Shown: in pieces, positions 11,801 to 23,070 of the stretch
How positions within the stretch are numbered: position 1 is the first letter of the stretch
Layout: every line of letters starts with the position of its first letter
DNA from: Poecilobothrus nobilitatus
Taxonomy: Eukaryota; Arthropoda; Insecta; Diptera; Dolichopodidae
Direction of reading: 5' to 3'
Length of the DNA stretch: 64,000 nucleotides
Assembly: GCA_947095535.1 (NCBI GenBank)
Contig: OX352774.1
Coordinates: 76,570,416 to 76,634,415, forward strand
Notes under the pieces: model-generated
Databases searched by the model: none
Told to the model about the DNA's origin: nothing
The model's input: the letters and a program-made list of their open reading frames with translations, nothing else
Translations under genes and position numbers: made by a program

Positions 11801-12199
11801 GCATCAGCCTTCACTACTCTAAATTTATTTTTTCCATGCGTGGATTTGTGTATGCGAATATTTCCTTTTTTGGATCTTCCTGTATGCGATTTTTTCTTCT
11901 GGAATCATTTATCACCTAACGAATTTTTGAATATCTACTTCGTTATATTCATTATACTTATATTTATATTCATAAAAAATAGGATGATCAGAGCTAAGCC
12001 ATTCAATTACAAATCATGTAGTTTATTTAGATCATTAAATAGACTAAAATTGTTTATAACTAAATTACTTTTAGAGTAATACATATAAAATTTTAAATGT
12101 CTCAAACAAAAATTAAATTATATCTTTATTAGATACTCACATAACTATTGGGCACATCAAATAACTAACGAATATAATAAGTCCACAAAGCTAAATTAT

Positions 12200-12300
12200 T
12201 TGATATTTAAATATGTATGTAAAAAAAAAAATTAGGAAGGATTTTAGAGAATTTACAAAATCAGAGTTTCAATTCAATTATTTGGTTAATAGGGATTTGG
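12200..12300 (+). repeat. Family A 3'-flank fragment
   Basis: TAGGAAGGATTTTAGAGAATTTACAAAATCAGAG-type sequence recurs at 5,738-5,780, 11,728-11,760, 20,465-20,500 and 20,825-20,870. At 11.7 kb it directly follows family A, so it is probably the outer part of that element. Confidence 0.4.
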
Positions 12301-12580
12301 TGTAGGGAATTATTTCATTTTGAGTTTAGGGAGTTATTTCATATAGCCTTCACCATTGTTAATATTGTTTGTTAACCAAACAAAAGTATATTATCCATTT
12401 TATATTATCACTTTTCTAGTTAATATTATTTATTGGTTTTATTTGTTTGTTTCAAAGTTCTCACGACTTTAAAAACAATAGTACTAACTAAGGTTCTTTT
12501 TATTATATATATTTTTCTTATACTATGTTTTTTCTCGGATTGTTATAAGTGGTTAACATGTATAGATTGTTACATATATA

Positions 12581-13117
12581 CAGGGTGTTTCCGACTCGAT
12601 GGTCTTCCTTGAAATGGGTGATCGAGCATGTTGAGACGAACAATAAATTGTTTCGGAGGGGAGCTTGCACACAAAATGTGTTAACACACTTTTATATTCT
12701 TCATATCTCAAAAACGGTTAGAGATAGAGCAAAAGTGATCAGGTACTAGGACTTGAAAAGCTGCTTCGAAATATGCCATAAAAACTAAAATAAAATTGAG
12801 TTTGAAACATATTATTTTCATTTTAAATTATTTTAACTCTTCATAACTTTGTAACTGATGGGTATATGGGGATCATTAGTACACAAAATTAAAGCTGATA
12901 ACTTACTCTATAAAATTTTATCTCTCTATAGCAAGCCGTTCAAAAGCTATAGATTTTTTTATGAAAAGTCGCTAAAATTTCTTTAACTCGAAAAGGGTCT
13001 AAAATCCCTAAGGGGGACTCCCCTCCCCCTTCTGTCCCCCTTCAATACAATTTTTTGTTCGTCTCGACATGCCCGATCACCCATTTCAAGGAAGACCATC
13101 GAGTCATAAGCACCCTG
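12581..13117. mobile_element. MITE-1, Tc1/mariner-type, 537 bp
   Basis: The ends CAGGGTGTTTCCGACTCGAT and, reversed, CAGGGTGCTTATGACTCGAT begin terminal inverted repeats of about 70 bp (both continue GGTCTTCCTTGAAATGGGTG). TA lies on both sides, the usual target of Tc1/mariner elements. No transposase is encoded, so the element is non-autonomous. A rearranged copy lies at 25,363-25,745. Confidence 0.85.
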
Positions 13118-15138
13118 TATATATATATTTGTTTTTCTTGAATTGTTATACATACGTAGTTTATAAATATACCTAAAATACATTGTACATAAATTATTAA
13201 AACAAATTAAACATATTTTAAATATATTATATATTATATATATATATGTATTTATACGTATAATATTTATGGATATAAATAAAAGAAACGTAGTAATATT
13301 ACTACAATATTATCCTAAATGTTTGCTCACTGACCTTGAAATCTTCTTTTGCTCTGAACTACCCTAACTTCTATTTTAATATCTTCAATTTTGCACATAA
13401 AATATATACATATATACATTATATATAATAATATCTAACCTATAATATGTACGTATTATATACATAATTTTTTTTTCTCAATTTTAGTTTATACATAATT
13501 TTCATTGTTTTTTCCTTTTTTTTTTTTTCTCTATTACTTTTTCTCATCATTTTTCCTTTTTTGTTTTCTTATTATTACTTTCTGTATAAAACTTATAAAT
13601 ATTTGTTATGTTCTGAACTAAATTGAATATACCTATATAAATTTACATATGTATACAAAATACGTACAAATGTATATATATATATTATATATTTTGCAAA
13701 TGAAAAAAAAAAAAATAAAATGAAAAAACATCTAAACAGAAGTTCTTTTACTTTTACCAGACACGTGTAGATTTATTCCAAGGTCAAATAAGAGAGAGCT
13801 ATACTCATTTACTGCTTCTGTTACTTCTATTCTTTTTCTGTTTTTTTTGCTTCTTATTACTGTAAAAGAATTTTCTTCTTCATCTTAAAAGTAATACACA
13901 ACAAAAAAAGAAAATTATTATTTTATTTTAAATTTTTGTTTTTTTTTGTTTTTTTCTTACTGAATTTATATATTGATAGTATGATGATGATGATGTTAGA
14001 ATATAATTTCATGGTATATTGATGATAATGATTGATTTTGTGTTAAATTTAATAAAAATGGCGTTCGTTCATTATACGGGTGCAAGTGTATTTACCCAAG
14101 AAGCAAACAGAATTTAAAAAAAAAAATAAAAAAACGGAAAAAAAAAATTTTGTTTTTATTTAAAATTGAAAATTAAATCATGTAGAAGAAAAAACTAATA
14201 AAAAGAAAATCATTTTGAAATTTTTAATTAAGATTTCATATTTGGAAAATTTTTTTTTCTTTAAGTCTTTTGAACTTAAATAATAATTTTAACTAAGTAA
14301 ATTCTAGTCTTCTCAGTTTTATAAAGTGATCAACTGTTAAGATATGTCTTTAACGGTTATAACGAATTTTATAGACTCTCGACATACCTTATATTGTTTT
14401 ATATTTATATCTATATTAGAATACCTACAGCTAATTTGATCACCATATTACTGAAACTAAAACAAAATATGTTAAGATATTCTTCAAAGAAAGACAAGCT
14501 ATTTCAATCGAAGGTCTGACAATGAAAGTGCTATATTTCATTCAACTTTTGTATTAGATTTGTTACAAACCGACGTAATTTAGATAGTGTTCGAGATGTC
14601 AACTACTGTATACTTTCTAGAAATTTTAATAAATACCTAAACTTAAGATATATTAGTTTTTTTCATATATTGATTATATCTGGTAATCCCCATAGCCAAA
14701 TCTAGCCTATATATATTCGCTTAGACCTAGACCTTAGCCTATTTCGAATAGAAATAGTTTGTTAATAGTTTGAGGTACTGTAGCCAACTTCGACACTTGT
14801 CTTATTTTGTTAGAGTTATTAATATTTGAAATTCGTTAAATCGTTTCAGTTAAACTAATTAAAAATCATGCTTCATTCGACAAATTTTGCTTCAAACAAA
14901 ATCTCTTTTTAAATAGAGTAGAGTAGTAAAATGTCCTCTAATACTATCAAATGATTGAAGAAATTTTATTTTTCTCAAAAATATTTTATAGTAAAAGAGT
15001 TTATATGAAGTTGATCCTCTTTCTATTATCTTTACTCAATGCTATAACCTATAACTAGATTTAAGTAAAATAAAAAAAAAAAAATCTAGACAAACAAAAA
15101 AATGAGACTTAATTAATTATTTTACATGTTATGCTATG
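13118..15138. other. AT-rich stretch, no gene; possible regulatory sites
   Basis: No coding region seen. TGACCTTGA (13,331) and CCAAGGTCA (13,778) fit the FTZ-F1-type extended half-site, and a CACGTG E-box lies at 13,762, ten bases from the second. A GAT/ATG microsatellite lies at about 13,980-13,996. Function is not shown by sequence alone. Confidence 0.4.
13762..13786. promoter_or_regulatory. Candidate E-box plus FTZ-F1-type half-site
   Basis: CACGTG (13,762-13,767) is followed 10 bp later by CCAAGGTCA (13,778-13,786). CACGTG is bound by bHLH proteins, and YCAAGGYCR by FTZ-F1/HR39/ERR-type nuclear receptors. This is pattern matching only. Confidence 0.25.
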
Positions 15139-16008
15139 AGGTTGACTTAATTGCAAGTGACATAATATCAATAACCATTATATCACCTTCAAAAAGATAC
15201 AAAGTCAATTGACTTTAAGTTGTTTAGAAAAACTGAGAAAAAGCTAATGACCTTATGACACTTTCTTAATTTGACATTATGTCTACTAAATTGAAAACGG
15301 AAAATGATTTAAGAACAATATATTTATTCCAAAACGAAAAAAGTCACCCTTCGAACTAATAACTAATCAAAATAAAAATTTTACAAAATGTAAGTATATT
15401 GTATACACTATATTAGGGTGTTTCATATCGGGGAGTAACCATACACCTAAATTATATTTTTTTTACATACATATTAGATAAAAATAAGATTTTTTTAGAA
15501 TTCGATTTATTATTAGATTCATTATTTATTTCTAAAAAAAAATCTTATTTTTATCTAATATTTGTGTAAAAAATATAATTTCCAAAAAAAACCCAATGTT
15601 GAAAAAATTAAAAAAATGTCTAGAAACAAAATTGAGAAAAATTGGCGAACATTCTGTACTTTGAAAACTTTTGAAAAACAACAATTTATATAGCAGTAAA
15701 ACCAGCTTTTGTTATTTTTTTGGAGTTACCTACTATTTATCATAAAAATATTAACATTTTTTTCCATTTTAAAAATATCTTGACTTTATCTTACTTTTAT
15801 GAGCATTAAAGTGACATAAGGTAAATTTTGCCATTGTCACTATTTGCACTTTTCAAGTAAAACGACATAGAGTCTATTGATATTATGAAGCTTTTAAAAT
15901 TGATTGTATGTCACTTTTTCATAGCGACACAAAGTCAATTGAATGTATGTTGTTTTGAAAGTGACATAACGGCAATTGACATTATGGCACTTGTCATTAA
16001 GTCATCCC
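15139..16008. mobile_element. Foldback element with ~100-bp TIRs
   Basis: The left end (GTTGACTTAATTGCAAGTGA, CATAATATCAATAACCATTA) is mirrored by the right end, whose reverse complement reads GATGACTTAATGACAAGTGC, CATAATGTCAATTGCCGTTA. The similarity continues through TCAATTGACTTT. About 870 bp, without an ORF. A second hairpin lies inside at 15,449-15,582. Confidence 0.75.
15449..15582. repeat. ~50-bp inverted repeat nested in the foldback element
   Basis: The arm 15,449-15,500 (TTAGATAAAAATAAGATTTT and flanks) is the near-exact reverse complement of 15,530-15,582, with a ~29-nt spacer. This may be an independent insertion into the larger foldback element. Confidence 0.7.
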
Positions 16009-17714
16009 CCCCTCCGTTATACAACCATATTTAACTAAAAAATCTACATAATTGTCTACGCAATTCGATTTATAAGTATATGTATAAAAAAAGATAATTT
16101 TTTAAAATTTGAATGCATACATATTTAATAAATTATAATATTTTTCTAACCAATATATATAGACACTTAACCATTTGACAAGTATAATCATTTTTATTTT
16201 GTCTGCAATCATTCTTTCATTAGCACAATAAAATTATGCTTCAATGGTTTTTAATATACAATATAAATTAATTTATAAGTGTACTTGAAAGGTAATTTAT
16301 AAATATCTTGGATTAAGTGGAGAATTTTCTTTTAAGACTACTTAAAACTTTCTTAGAAACTTTTAATTGTACACCACAATTAACTTTTTAACTATAGAAT
16401 ACCAAAAAAACAAAATATTTGTGTTTTTTTTTTTTCTTGCAAGTGTTTGTGTAGGAATCTAATACCTAATACCTATATACATATTCTCTATTACATCGCA
16501 TTTTGTATCTTTTGCGTATTTTTTTTTTTTTTTTTATTTAACTACAGAACATTGTAAAAATATTTTGCGTATCAAATTAATTTAGCACTTATTAGGTATA
16601 CCAAGACGTTTTTAGGTATACCAAAACATGTTAAGATTTTTAGAAAAAAAAAAAACAAAAAAAAAAAAAATTATTTTAAAATTTGGAAAATAAAGATATA
16701 GAATAATTAGATATATAAATTTAAGACTAAAAATTTAATATAAAATGTTATTATAACTTAACAAAAAAACAAATGTCCTAAAATTCCCATTTTAATCCCA
16801 TAAATTCATATACGTGTATATAAATAAAAAAATCATTTTCAGAACTACTTTGAATGTATTAAAAGAATACATGGGAAAAGAACATAGGAAAGGAAAACAA
16901 AATTTTTTTTACGGATGTCATATGGAAATGATTATGATAAGCATATAAATTGTACACGTGCAAAACACTTTTTTTTTATTTTTATTTTTTTTTATTTTAA
17001 TATTTTAAAAATGATTTGAATTTTTAATTAAAAAATTGAAAATACACACTTTGCTAAAAATTATATTTTATGGTTAATTCGGTTTTTTTTTATACAATTT
17101 TCGAGAGTTCCAGAGAAAATTTCTGTATTCAAAATTATATTGTTTAAATCTTGATAATACTAAAAGTGCTATGTAATATGCATATATGCTTATTTTTTAA
17201 ATGATTGTAAATTCAAAATAAAATAACTGAAATATTTGGATTGATTTGAAATAATTTGAAGACAAAAACCATCCTTGAATATCCTTTACATTTTTTTTTT
17301 GATATGATACTTGAGAGAAATGGATAATCTTTTAATTTTTTTACACAGACTGAAACACTGATACACATCTAGACCTTTTTTATTGTTGATTGTTTTAAGC
17401 TATGATACGTTTAACAATTAAATATAGCACATAATATATTGATAATACATCCATTTTTAACACATTTAAGATTATTATCGTTTATGATTGCATCCCACAA
17501 AAAAAAAAATATGAAAAATTTGCTTATTAATTTAACTCTGTCCATTCGTCCGTTCAAAATTGTATTTTATTTCTTGGTAAAAAGAAAAAGACTATAAAAA
17601 AATTCTACTATTATAATAGTAAAAAAAAAATTTAAAAACTTAATCTAAACTTTCCTAAAAATATGGTACACAATATTTAGTTTATTCTCATTTAATTTTT
17701 CTCATTTATCTGAC
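16009..17714. other. AT-rich stretch, no gene; family B scrap
   Basis: Long A/T runs dominate. A CACGTG lies at 16,955. At 17,517-17,560, TTGCTTATTAATTTAACTC then TGTCCATTCGTCCG matches the start of family B. Nothing else recognised. Confidence 0.5.
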
Positions 17715-18402
17715 TCATGGCGCAGTGGTTAAGTCGCCAACCTTTCAATCGAAGGGTATTGGGTTCAAACCCCTGTCAGGTCATAAATAAAAAATATGTA
17801 GTACTTTTATATCGTAATAATGTATATCGTATAATTAATTTTAGTAATAATAACAATAATAATATTATTAATAATAATAGTAATAATAATAACAATAATT
17901 ATAATAATAATAGTAATAATAATAATAATAGCTACTACAGTGGGGCTATCTTTGGTTATATCATGCAAGTAAGGTGTTATATACTGCTGCACGTTGTAAT
18001 CCCACTGATGGCGCTGATTCTGTAGTAAAATAATAATAATATTAATAAGAATATTAATACCAATAATAACAGCCGCTTCAGTGACAGTGGGGGTTGTCTT
18101 CAATAATTACCTCATGTACATGTTGTAACTATTGTGACGGCTTTAGTCACTGTTAGCAAAATAATAATAGGCGGATTCATTGTTTCCTTACAGTCCCGCT
18201 CCCAATTCAATGTTTCCGTATCCATTTTCTTATCCTTTCCTATCCCTACTCTCTAGCGAATATACTGCGTTCGCAGGTAAGGGTTTCATCCCACTATATT
18301 GGCTGAAGGGGGGATGGGTTTAGTCAGTAAGAATCTGACACTACCAAGGGGAAATTCTTGGTGTCTTTGGAAGATTCCCACCTCCCTTAGAAAAAAAAAA
18401 AA
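17715..18402 (+). mobile_element. SINE-C, full copy with TAA microsatellite
   Basis: The head at 17,715-17,785 has an A-box-like TGGCGCAGTGGTTAAGTCG and a B-box GGGTTCAAACCCC, with TGAC/GTCA pairing at its ends. Its anticodon region (CCTTTCAATCGAAGGG) does not form a normal arm, so this is a tRNA-derived head, not a tRNA gene. An imperfect TAA/AAT array (about 17,838-17,930) and a second short one (18,026-18,070) follow. Then comes the conserved body shared with 9,175-9,521, ending CACCTCCCTTAG plus an A-run. Confidence 0.75.
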
Positions 18403-19789
18403 ATTAGTATAAATTTATTTTATATAAAAATTTATTCATTATTCTTTACTCACAATCATATATGAGTTTAAATTGAACCAATGTCTTTTTATCCGAAGCA
18501 ATTCTTTTCTAACCGTGTAATTTGGATATGAAATCGACGTCTTTAATACAATTATTTTTATCGGTGAAATCCATTATCCTTCAAAAATTCTCATGTGGGA
18601 TAAAGTCTTAATTTTCAAACCACAGATGGCAAATCAGTGAATTGTTTGTAACACTGGAACTTTTTTGAATGTGATTACAAATTAACAGTATTACAAAATT
18701 GTCGAATCTATGTAATTATATTGACGATATTATGATTAAATAGAATTTTATTAACTGCCAACCAACCCCAGTTTATTTATAAATGATGCAGTAATATTTA
18801 ACAAGATTTGGAATCCATAAACTAAAATTGGTCGTACAAAATTTTTGTAGCACATTAACTTAGTTAAAGACATAGATTTGGAAAATTAAAATGTTTTTGC
18901 CAAAAATTGCAGATTTTGTTGGCACAATTTTTTTATGTTGTTATTTACTTTTTTAAGTTAATTTAATTTCGATTTTTTACAAAATTTTTGACCTTGGTAA
19001 GGAATTTTTGAAGGTTTAGTTGAAATGTATTCACGTTTTATATACATGTTAATACATAAATTGAGAGTATAAAGCTTGTGTATGTGAGTATGTAGCTAAA
19101 ATAACAAAGAAAGTATTTAACAATAAATACGTATTCTCAAAGGTAAAATTTCTGGCTTACAGCAAACCATAATCAGACAGATTTTAACCTAGGCAGGTCA
19201 TATTTAGTATAATATTATTAGATTACAGATGGAAATCTATAGAAAATTCGTAAGAAAATATCTCAGAACATGTATTGGAAAAATATAGAAAACCGAAACA
19301 GAATACCTAGAATACATAAGCAATCTTAAGAATTGACATTTTTTTTATCATTCATCTCACTAGGAAACATTTTGAAAAAAATATAGATTTTACATTAAAC
19401 AATAATAACTATTGATGGTCGACTAAATAGAACTTTTCTATATATTATAATAAAACAGAAGTTAATTAAAAAACGAGGAAGAATACAGTTGCCTTTGTCA
19501 ACTCTTAGATACCCGTACGACCCGTTAGTATGCCTATCACTCTGCTTATAATATTATTTTTTTAATTTTTTAGTATTTTAAAATAATTTGGGTGAAATTT
19601 TATAATTTCTAGAACTGTGGGTTGTATATATATTCAAACTATATGTTTATACATTCTTCAAAAGCAGATTCTAACCTTCCGAATAACGATTATCTATCTA
19701 ACTTTTCCAAATATGCTATAGTACCATTTAATAGTAAGCGGCAAATGTATAATGCCTAAGTTTAATAATTTATACTATACATATGTATA
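18403..19789. other. AT-rich stretch, no gene; family A scrap
   Basis: No gene seen. At 19,478-19,545 the minus strand reads ACGGGTATCTAAGAGTTGAC and CTTCCTCGTTTTT, the 3' end of family A. An FTZ-F1-type half-site TGACCTTGG is at 18,989. Confidence 0.5.
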
Positions 19790-20420
19790 ACTTATTTATC
19801 GTACGGTATAAAAAATGTGAAGAATTGACTTTTCTGGAATTTTGAGGGGCTGTAAGTCCGGAACCCTATATTATTAAAAAAATCCGTTAACATATGTAAA
19901 AATATATTATTGAACCTTTAATTTTCATGTCTTGCCGAGGAAAAATTTTTACAAGTGTCTAAGTTACAGGTGCCTGAAAATAGCAAATTTTCAATTTTTG
20001 AGGAGTAATAACTCTTAAAGAGGGGGCGCTACCAAAAAATTTTCTGAAAAAACTTATACTAATTCTAAAAGTTCTTTCTTGTCTCAAAATTTCAGGTTCC
20101 TATCTCAAAACGTGCCGGAGTTATGAAAAAAGAAATATCATGCAAAATTTGCTTTTAACATAACGGTAAATTTAATTAGTAAATTACAAACTATTGCATA
20201 ATTTTGATATTGTCTTATGGAGATAAAAAAAATTCCGGTCTTCTAGTGTTTTTAGATTGTAAAACTACTACACAGAACCTGAGATATATACATCTGAAAA
20301 TAGTGATTTTTAGATATTTTGGGAGGCTGTAACTTAAGAATCTTTTGCAATTAAAAGAAACCATTAACACACGTACAAATATATTACTGGTTACTGATTA
20401 CTGGTTATATTACTATATTA
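19790..20420 (-). repeat. Family B complex repeat, reversed copy
   Basis: On the minus strand it carries CATAACTCCGGCACGTTTTG, AAATTGAAAATTTGCTATTT, CGGCAAGACATGAAAATTAA and GTTCCGGACTTACAGCC, all found in the same order at 61,240-62,000. The part with the GTCC array is absent here. Confidence 0.65.
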
Positions 20421-20454
20421 CAGTTAGTTACATAATTGAGATTTCAGTAATTTG

Positions 20455-20540
20455 TTTATGAAATATTTATATAAAAAGAATAATTAGCAGGATCTTAAAG
20501 TTGGCTACGAAAAAGGGTATTCAATAATTGTTTTTTAAAG
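20455..20540 (+). repeat. Family A 3'-flank fragment
   Basis: ATATTTATATAAAAAGAATAATTAGCAGG then CTTAAAGTTGGCTACG resembles the sequence after the family A end at 11,703-11,760. A second scrap, GGGATTTTAGAGTTGGTTAC, is at 20,828. Confidence 0.35.
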
Positions 20541-20670
20541 GATTTCTCTGTCACAAATTACACAGCCTTTCTTGTTTAGGCGGGGCTGTAAATGTCGTAA
20601 GGGGGAATAACTCTTAAGACGTGTGTGGGATTCGAACCCACACTTCCTCGGTGTTTACCGAGGTCCCCCA
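20541..20670 (-). mobile_element. SINE-B, reversed copy
   Basis: Minus strand: CCTCGGTAAACACCGAGG, GTGTGGGTTCGAATCCCACA (B-box), CCCTTACGACATTTACAGCC, GGCTGTGTAATTTGTGACAG and AGAAATCC. It keeps the B-box that the 9,611 copy lost and the tail that the 6,487 copy lost, so the three together define the family. Confidence 0.65.
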
Positions 20671-22386
20671 ATAATTTGTTTAACGGAGGTTTAAAAACGG
20701 AAGCATTCAGTATTTAAAATACTTTTTGCTGTTGAATATATTAGAGTTTCAACAGAGTTTTTTATAATAGGATTATAAGATCAGAGTTATATGATTTTTC
20801 TAGAATATGACGGTTCCTGAAATGTGAGGGATTTTAGAGTTGGTTACAAAGCCAGATTTCAAGCAGTTATTACTGTCACTACTTTAATTATTTGTTTTAA
20901 TGTCAGGGTTTTGAATGTTGAGAGTTGGGATTTCATTATAGGCCCAAATCACAAATAATACCAGTTAATATCATTATATGAACAAATTAAATTTAAAATA
21001 GTAGAATTCAAATGAAAAAATAAATACATTAGAAAATCCTAATGAAGCAGATGAGTAAGTGTTACATCATAATTATTATCTTATATCTTTTGTTATGTTT
21101 TTGGTTTTGATTATGAAATATTGTAAAAGTTTAAAGTACGAAAAAAAAATATAAAAAAAAATTTCATATATTGAATATTGTATACCATATATGTATTGTA
21201 AATGTTAAGTTTTTTTTTAAAATATATATTTATTTTCATATTTATTTTTGGGTATACTTGGTTGAAATTAATTGTTTATATCGATTATAAACCTGTATTC
21301 CTTCGATTAATACACAATTGACTTCGAACTATATTGTGTACAAATATACAATTGCATACAATAAGGCGTATAATAAATTATCGTAAAGTTTGAACGTTTT
21401 AAAAATCAAATATAATACGAAAAATATTTATAAATATTTTGGTTTTATTAACCTATGAATATTTTTTTTATTTTCCTTTTTATTTTCCTCTAATTATAAA
21501 CCATTAAGTCTCAATTATTTTTTTAATTAAATGGTTTTTTATTTTTGTTTGTTTTACTGACGTGAAATTTACGTGACAAAATATATTTAAAAAATATCGA
21601 TATACCTTATTTCAAGAACACTTATATAAAGAATTTGTCAGAGCTTTCTTTTACGATAGTTCAATTTAAGTTGAATTTAAATTAACGAAATAAAAAAAAA
21701 GATCTACAAGCAAACAAACCTATATTTAGGAAACATTTTCATATACTTTGAATAAATACAATTCAAACAAAAAAAAACGTGCATCTTAACATGTTATTTT
21801 TTGCATTTTATTGTAATATTCGCACCTTGTCTAGTATGTCTAGTCTGCGTCATTCATTATTTTTTTTTTCTTCGTTAATGTTATAAAAATAGTTCAAAAA
21901 TAGAAATCAGCATATATAAATATAATGAAAAAAAAAACATAATAAAAACAGAAAATATAAAAGGACGCGTAAAAGAAAAACAAAACAAAAACCAAAATAA
22001 AAATAAAAAAAAACAGAAAAAACAAAACGAAAAATATATTCTCAAGGACGCTACTGAAAATACTAAAATATTTTAACATGAACTCAACAATAATTTAACA
22101 ATTCTGTACACTGAGACCGAAAGATTTTAAACAACTTCATTATTCCAGAGATTTTCAAAGTGAATTCAATAAATTATATTGAAAAAAGATTTTGATGAAA
22201 ATAAAAAAAATATATTTTACTTCTAAAATTAGATCTGATGCTACACCGAATTTTTCCAATTAATCGTTTTTTGTTTTCTTACTTAAATCTCAACAAAATT
22301 TGGAAAATTTTAGTTTAAAACACATATTTTATTTTTTAATTCAAATTCGGAATACGAAAATTAAAAGGAAAAATATTTTGGGATTT
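20671..22386. other. AT-rich stretch, no gene
   Basis: Nothing convincing seen: homopolymer runs and short low-complexity frames only. Confidence 0.6.
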
Positions 22387-23070
22387 GTTATACCCTACAC
22401 TTAAAGTATAGGGTATATTAACTTTGATATGGTGTTTGTTTATACCCTACACTTAAAGTATAGGGTATATTAACTTTGGTATGGTGTTAACCACCAAAAG
22501 GAAGCGAGTAAGATATGGACATGTATATATATTCTGAATCAGAATCACCTCCTGAGTCGATTTAGCGATGTCCGTCCGTCCGTTCGTCCGTACGCTCGAT
22601 AACTCAAAAAATAATGATGCTATCTTGATGAAATTTATACTGTAGGTTAACTATGACCAAAGTAAGGCGGGGACCATGGTCCATGACCATGATCGGACCA
22701 TGGTTTCGGGTACCTCCCACACAACTCCCAAAATCGAATACGTGTAGATTCGAAATTAGTAAAGATAGAAACTTAAAGAGACCGAACAAAAATAGTAAAT
22801 ATAAAAACTTGAAATTTTATATAAGAGTGTTCTACCCTGTTCTGATGATGTCTCTAAAATTTGAGACGAATTGGGGTGGTGGTTCGGGTGCCTTCACACA
22901 CTTCCTAAGAAATAACAAGCATATTTTCGAATTTAATAAAGATAGAAACTTGAAATTTTGTACAAAGGTTGTAAAAGCATTTATTTTTTTTAACTTAATA
23001 TATTAAATACCTAACTAAAATAACTTATGGATTTTTAATTTAATATGAATTTTTTAGGTGTAGGGTATAA
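22387..23070 (+). repeat. Family C complex repeat with duplicated 5' hairpin
   Basis: Starts with two copies, 52 bp apart (22,389 and 22,441), of TATACCCTACACTTAAAGTA-TAGGGTATA, a self-complementary hairpin. CTGAGTCGATTTAGCGATGT and a GTCCGTCCGTCCGTTCGTCC array follow (22,570). Then come two ~140-bp units around GGTACCTCCCACACAACTCC and GGGTGCCTTCACACACTTCC, and an end TTTTTTAGGTGTAGGGTATA. The reversed copy at 63,185-64,000 has the same parts. Confidence 0.75.

Noticed and set aside
17715..17785. Possible functional tRNA gene
   Set aside because: Imperfect acceptor pairing and a broken anticodon arm; it is followed by a SINE body.
17807..18103. Open frames on both strands rich in Asn or Ile across the TAA array
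   Set aside because: They are translations of a trinucleotide microsatellite inside SINE-C.
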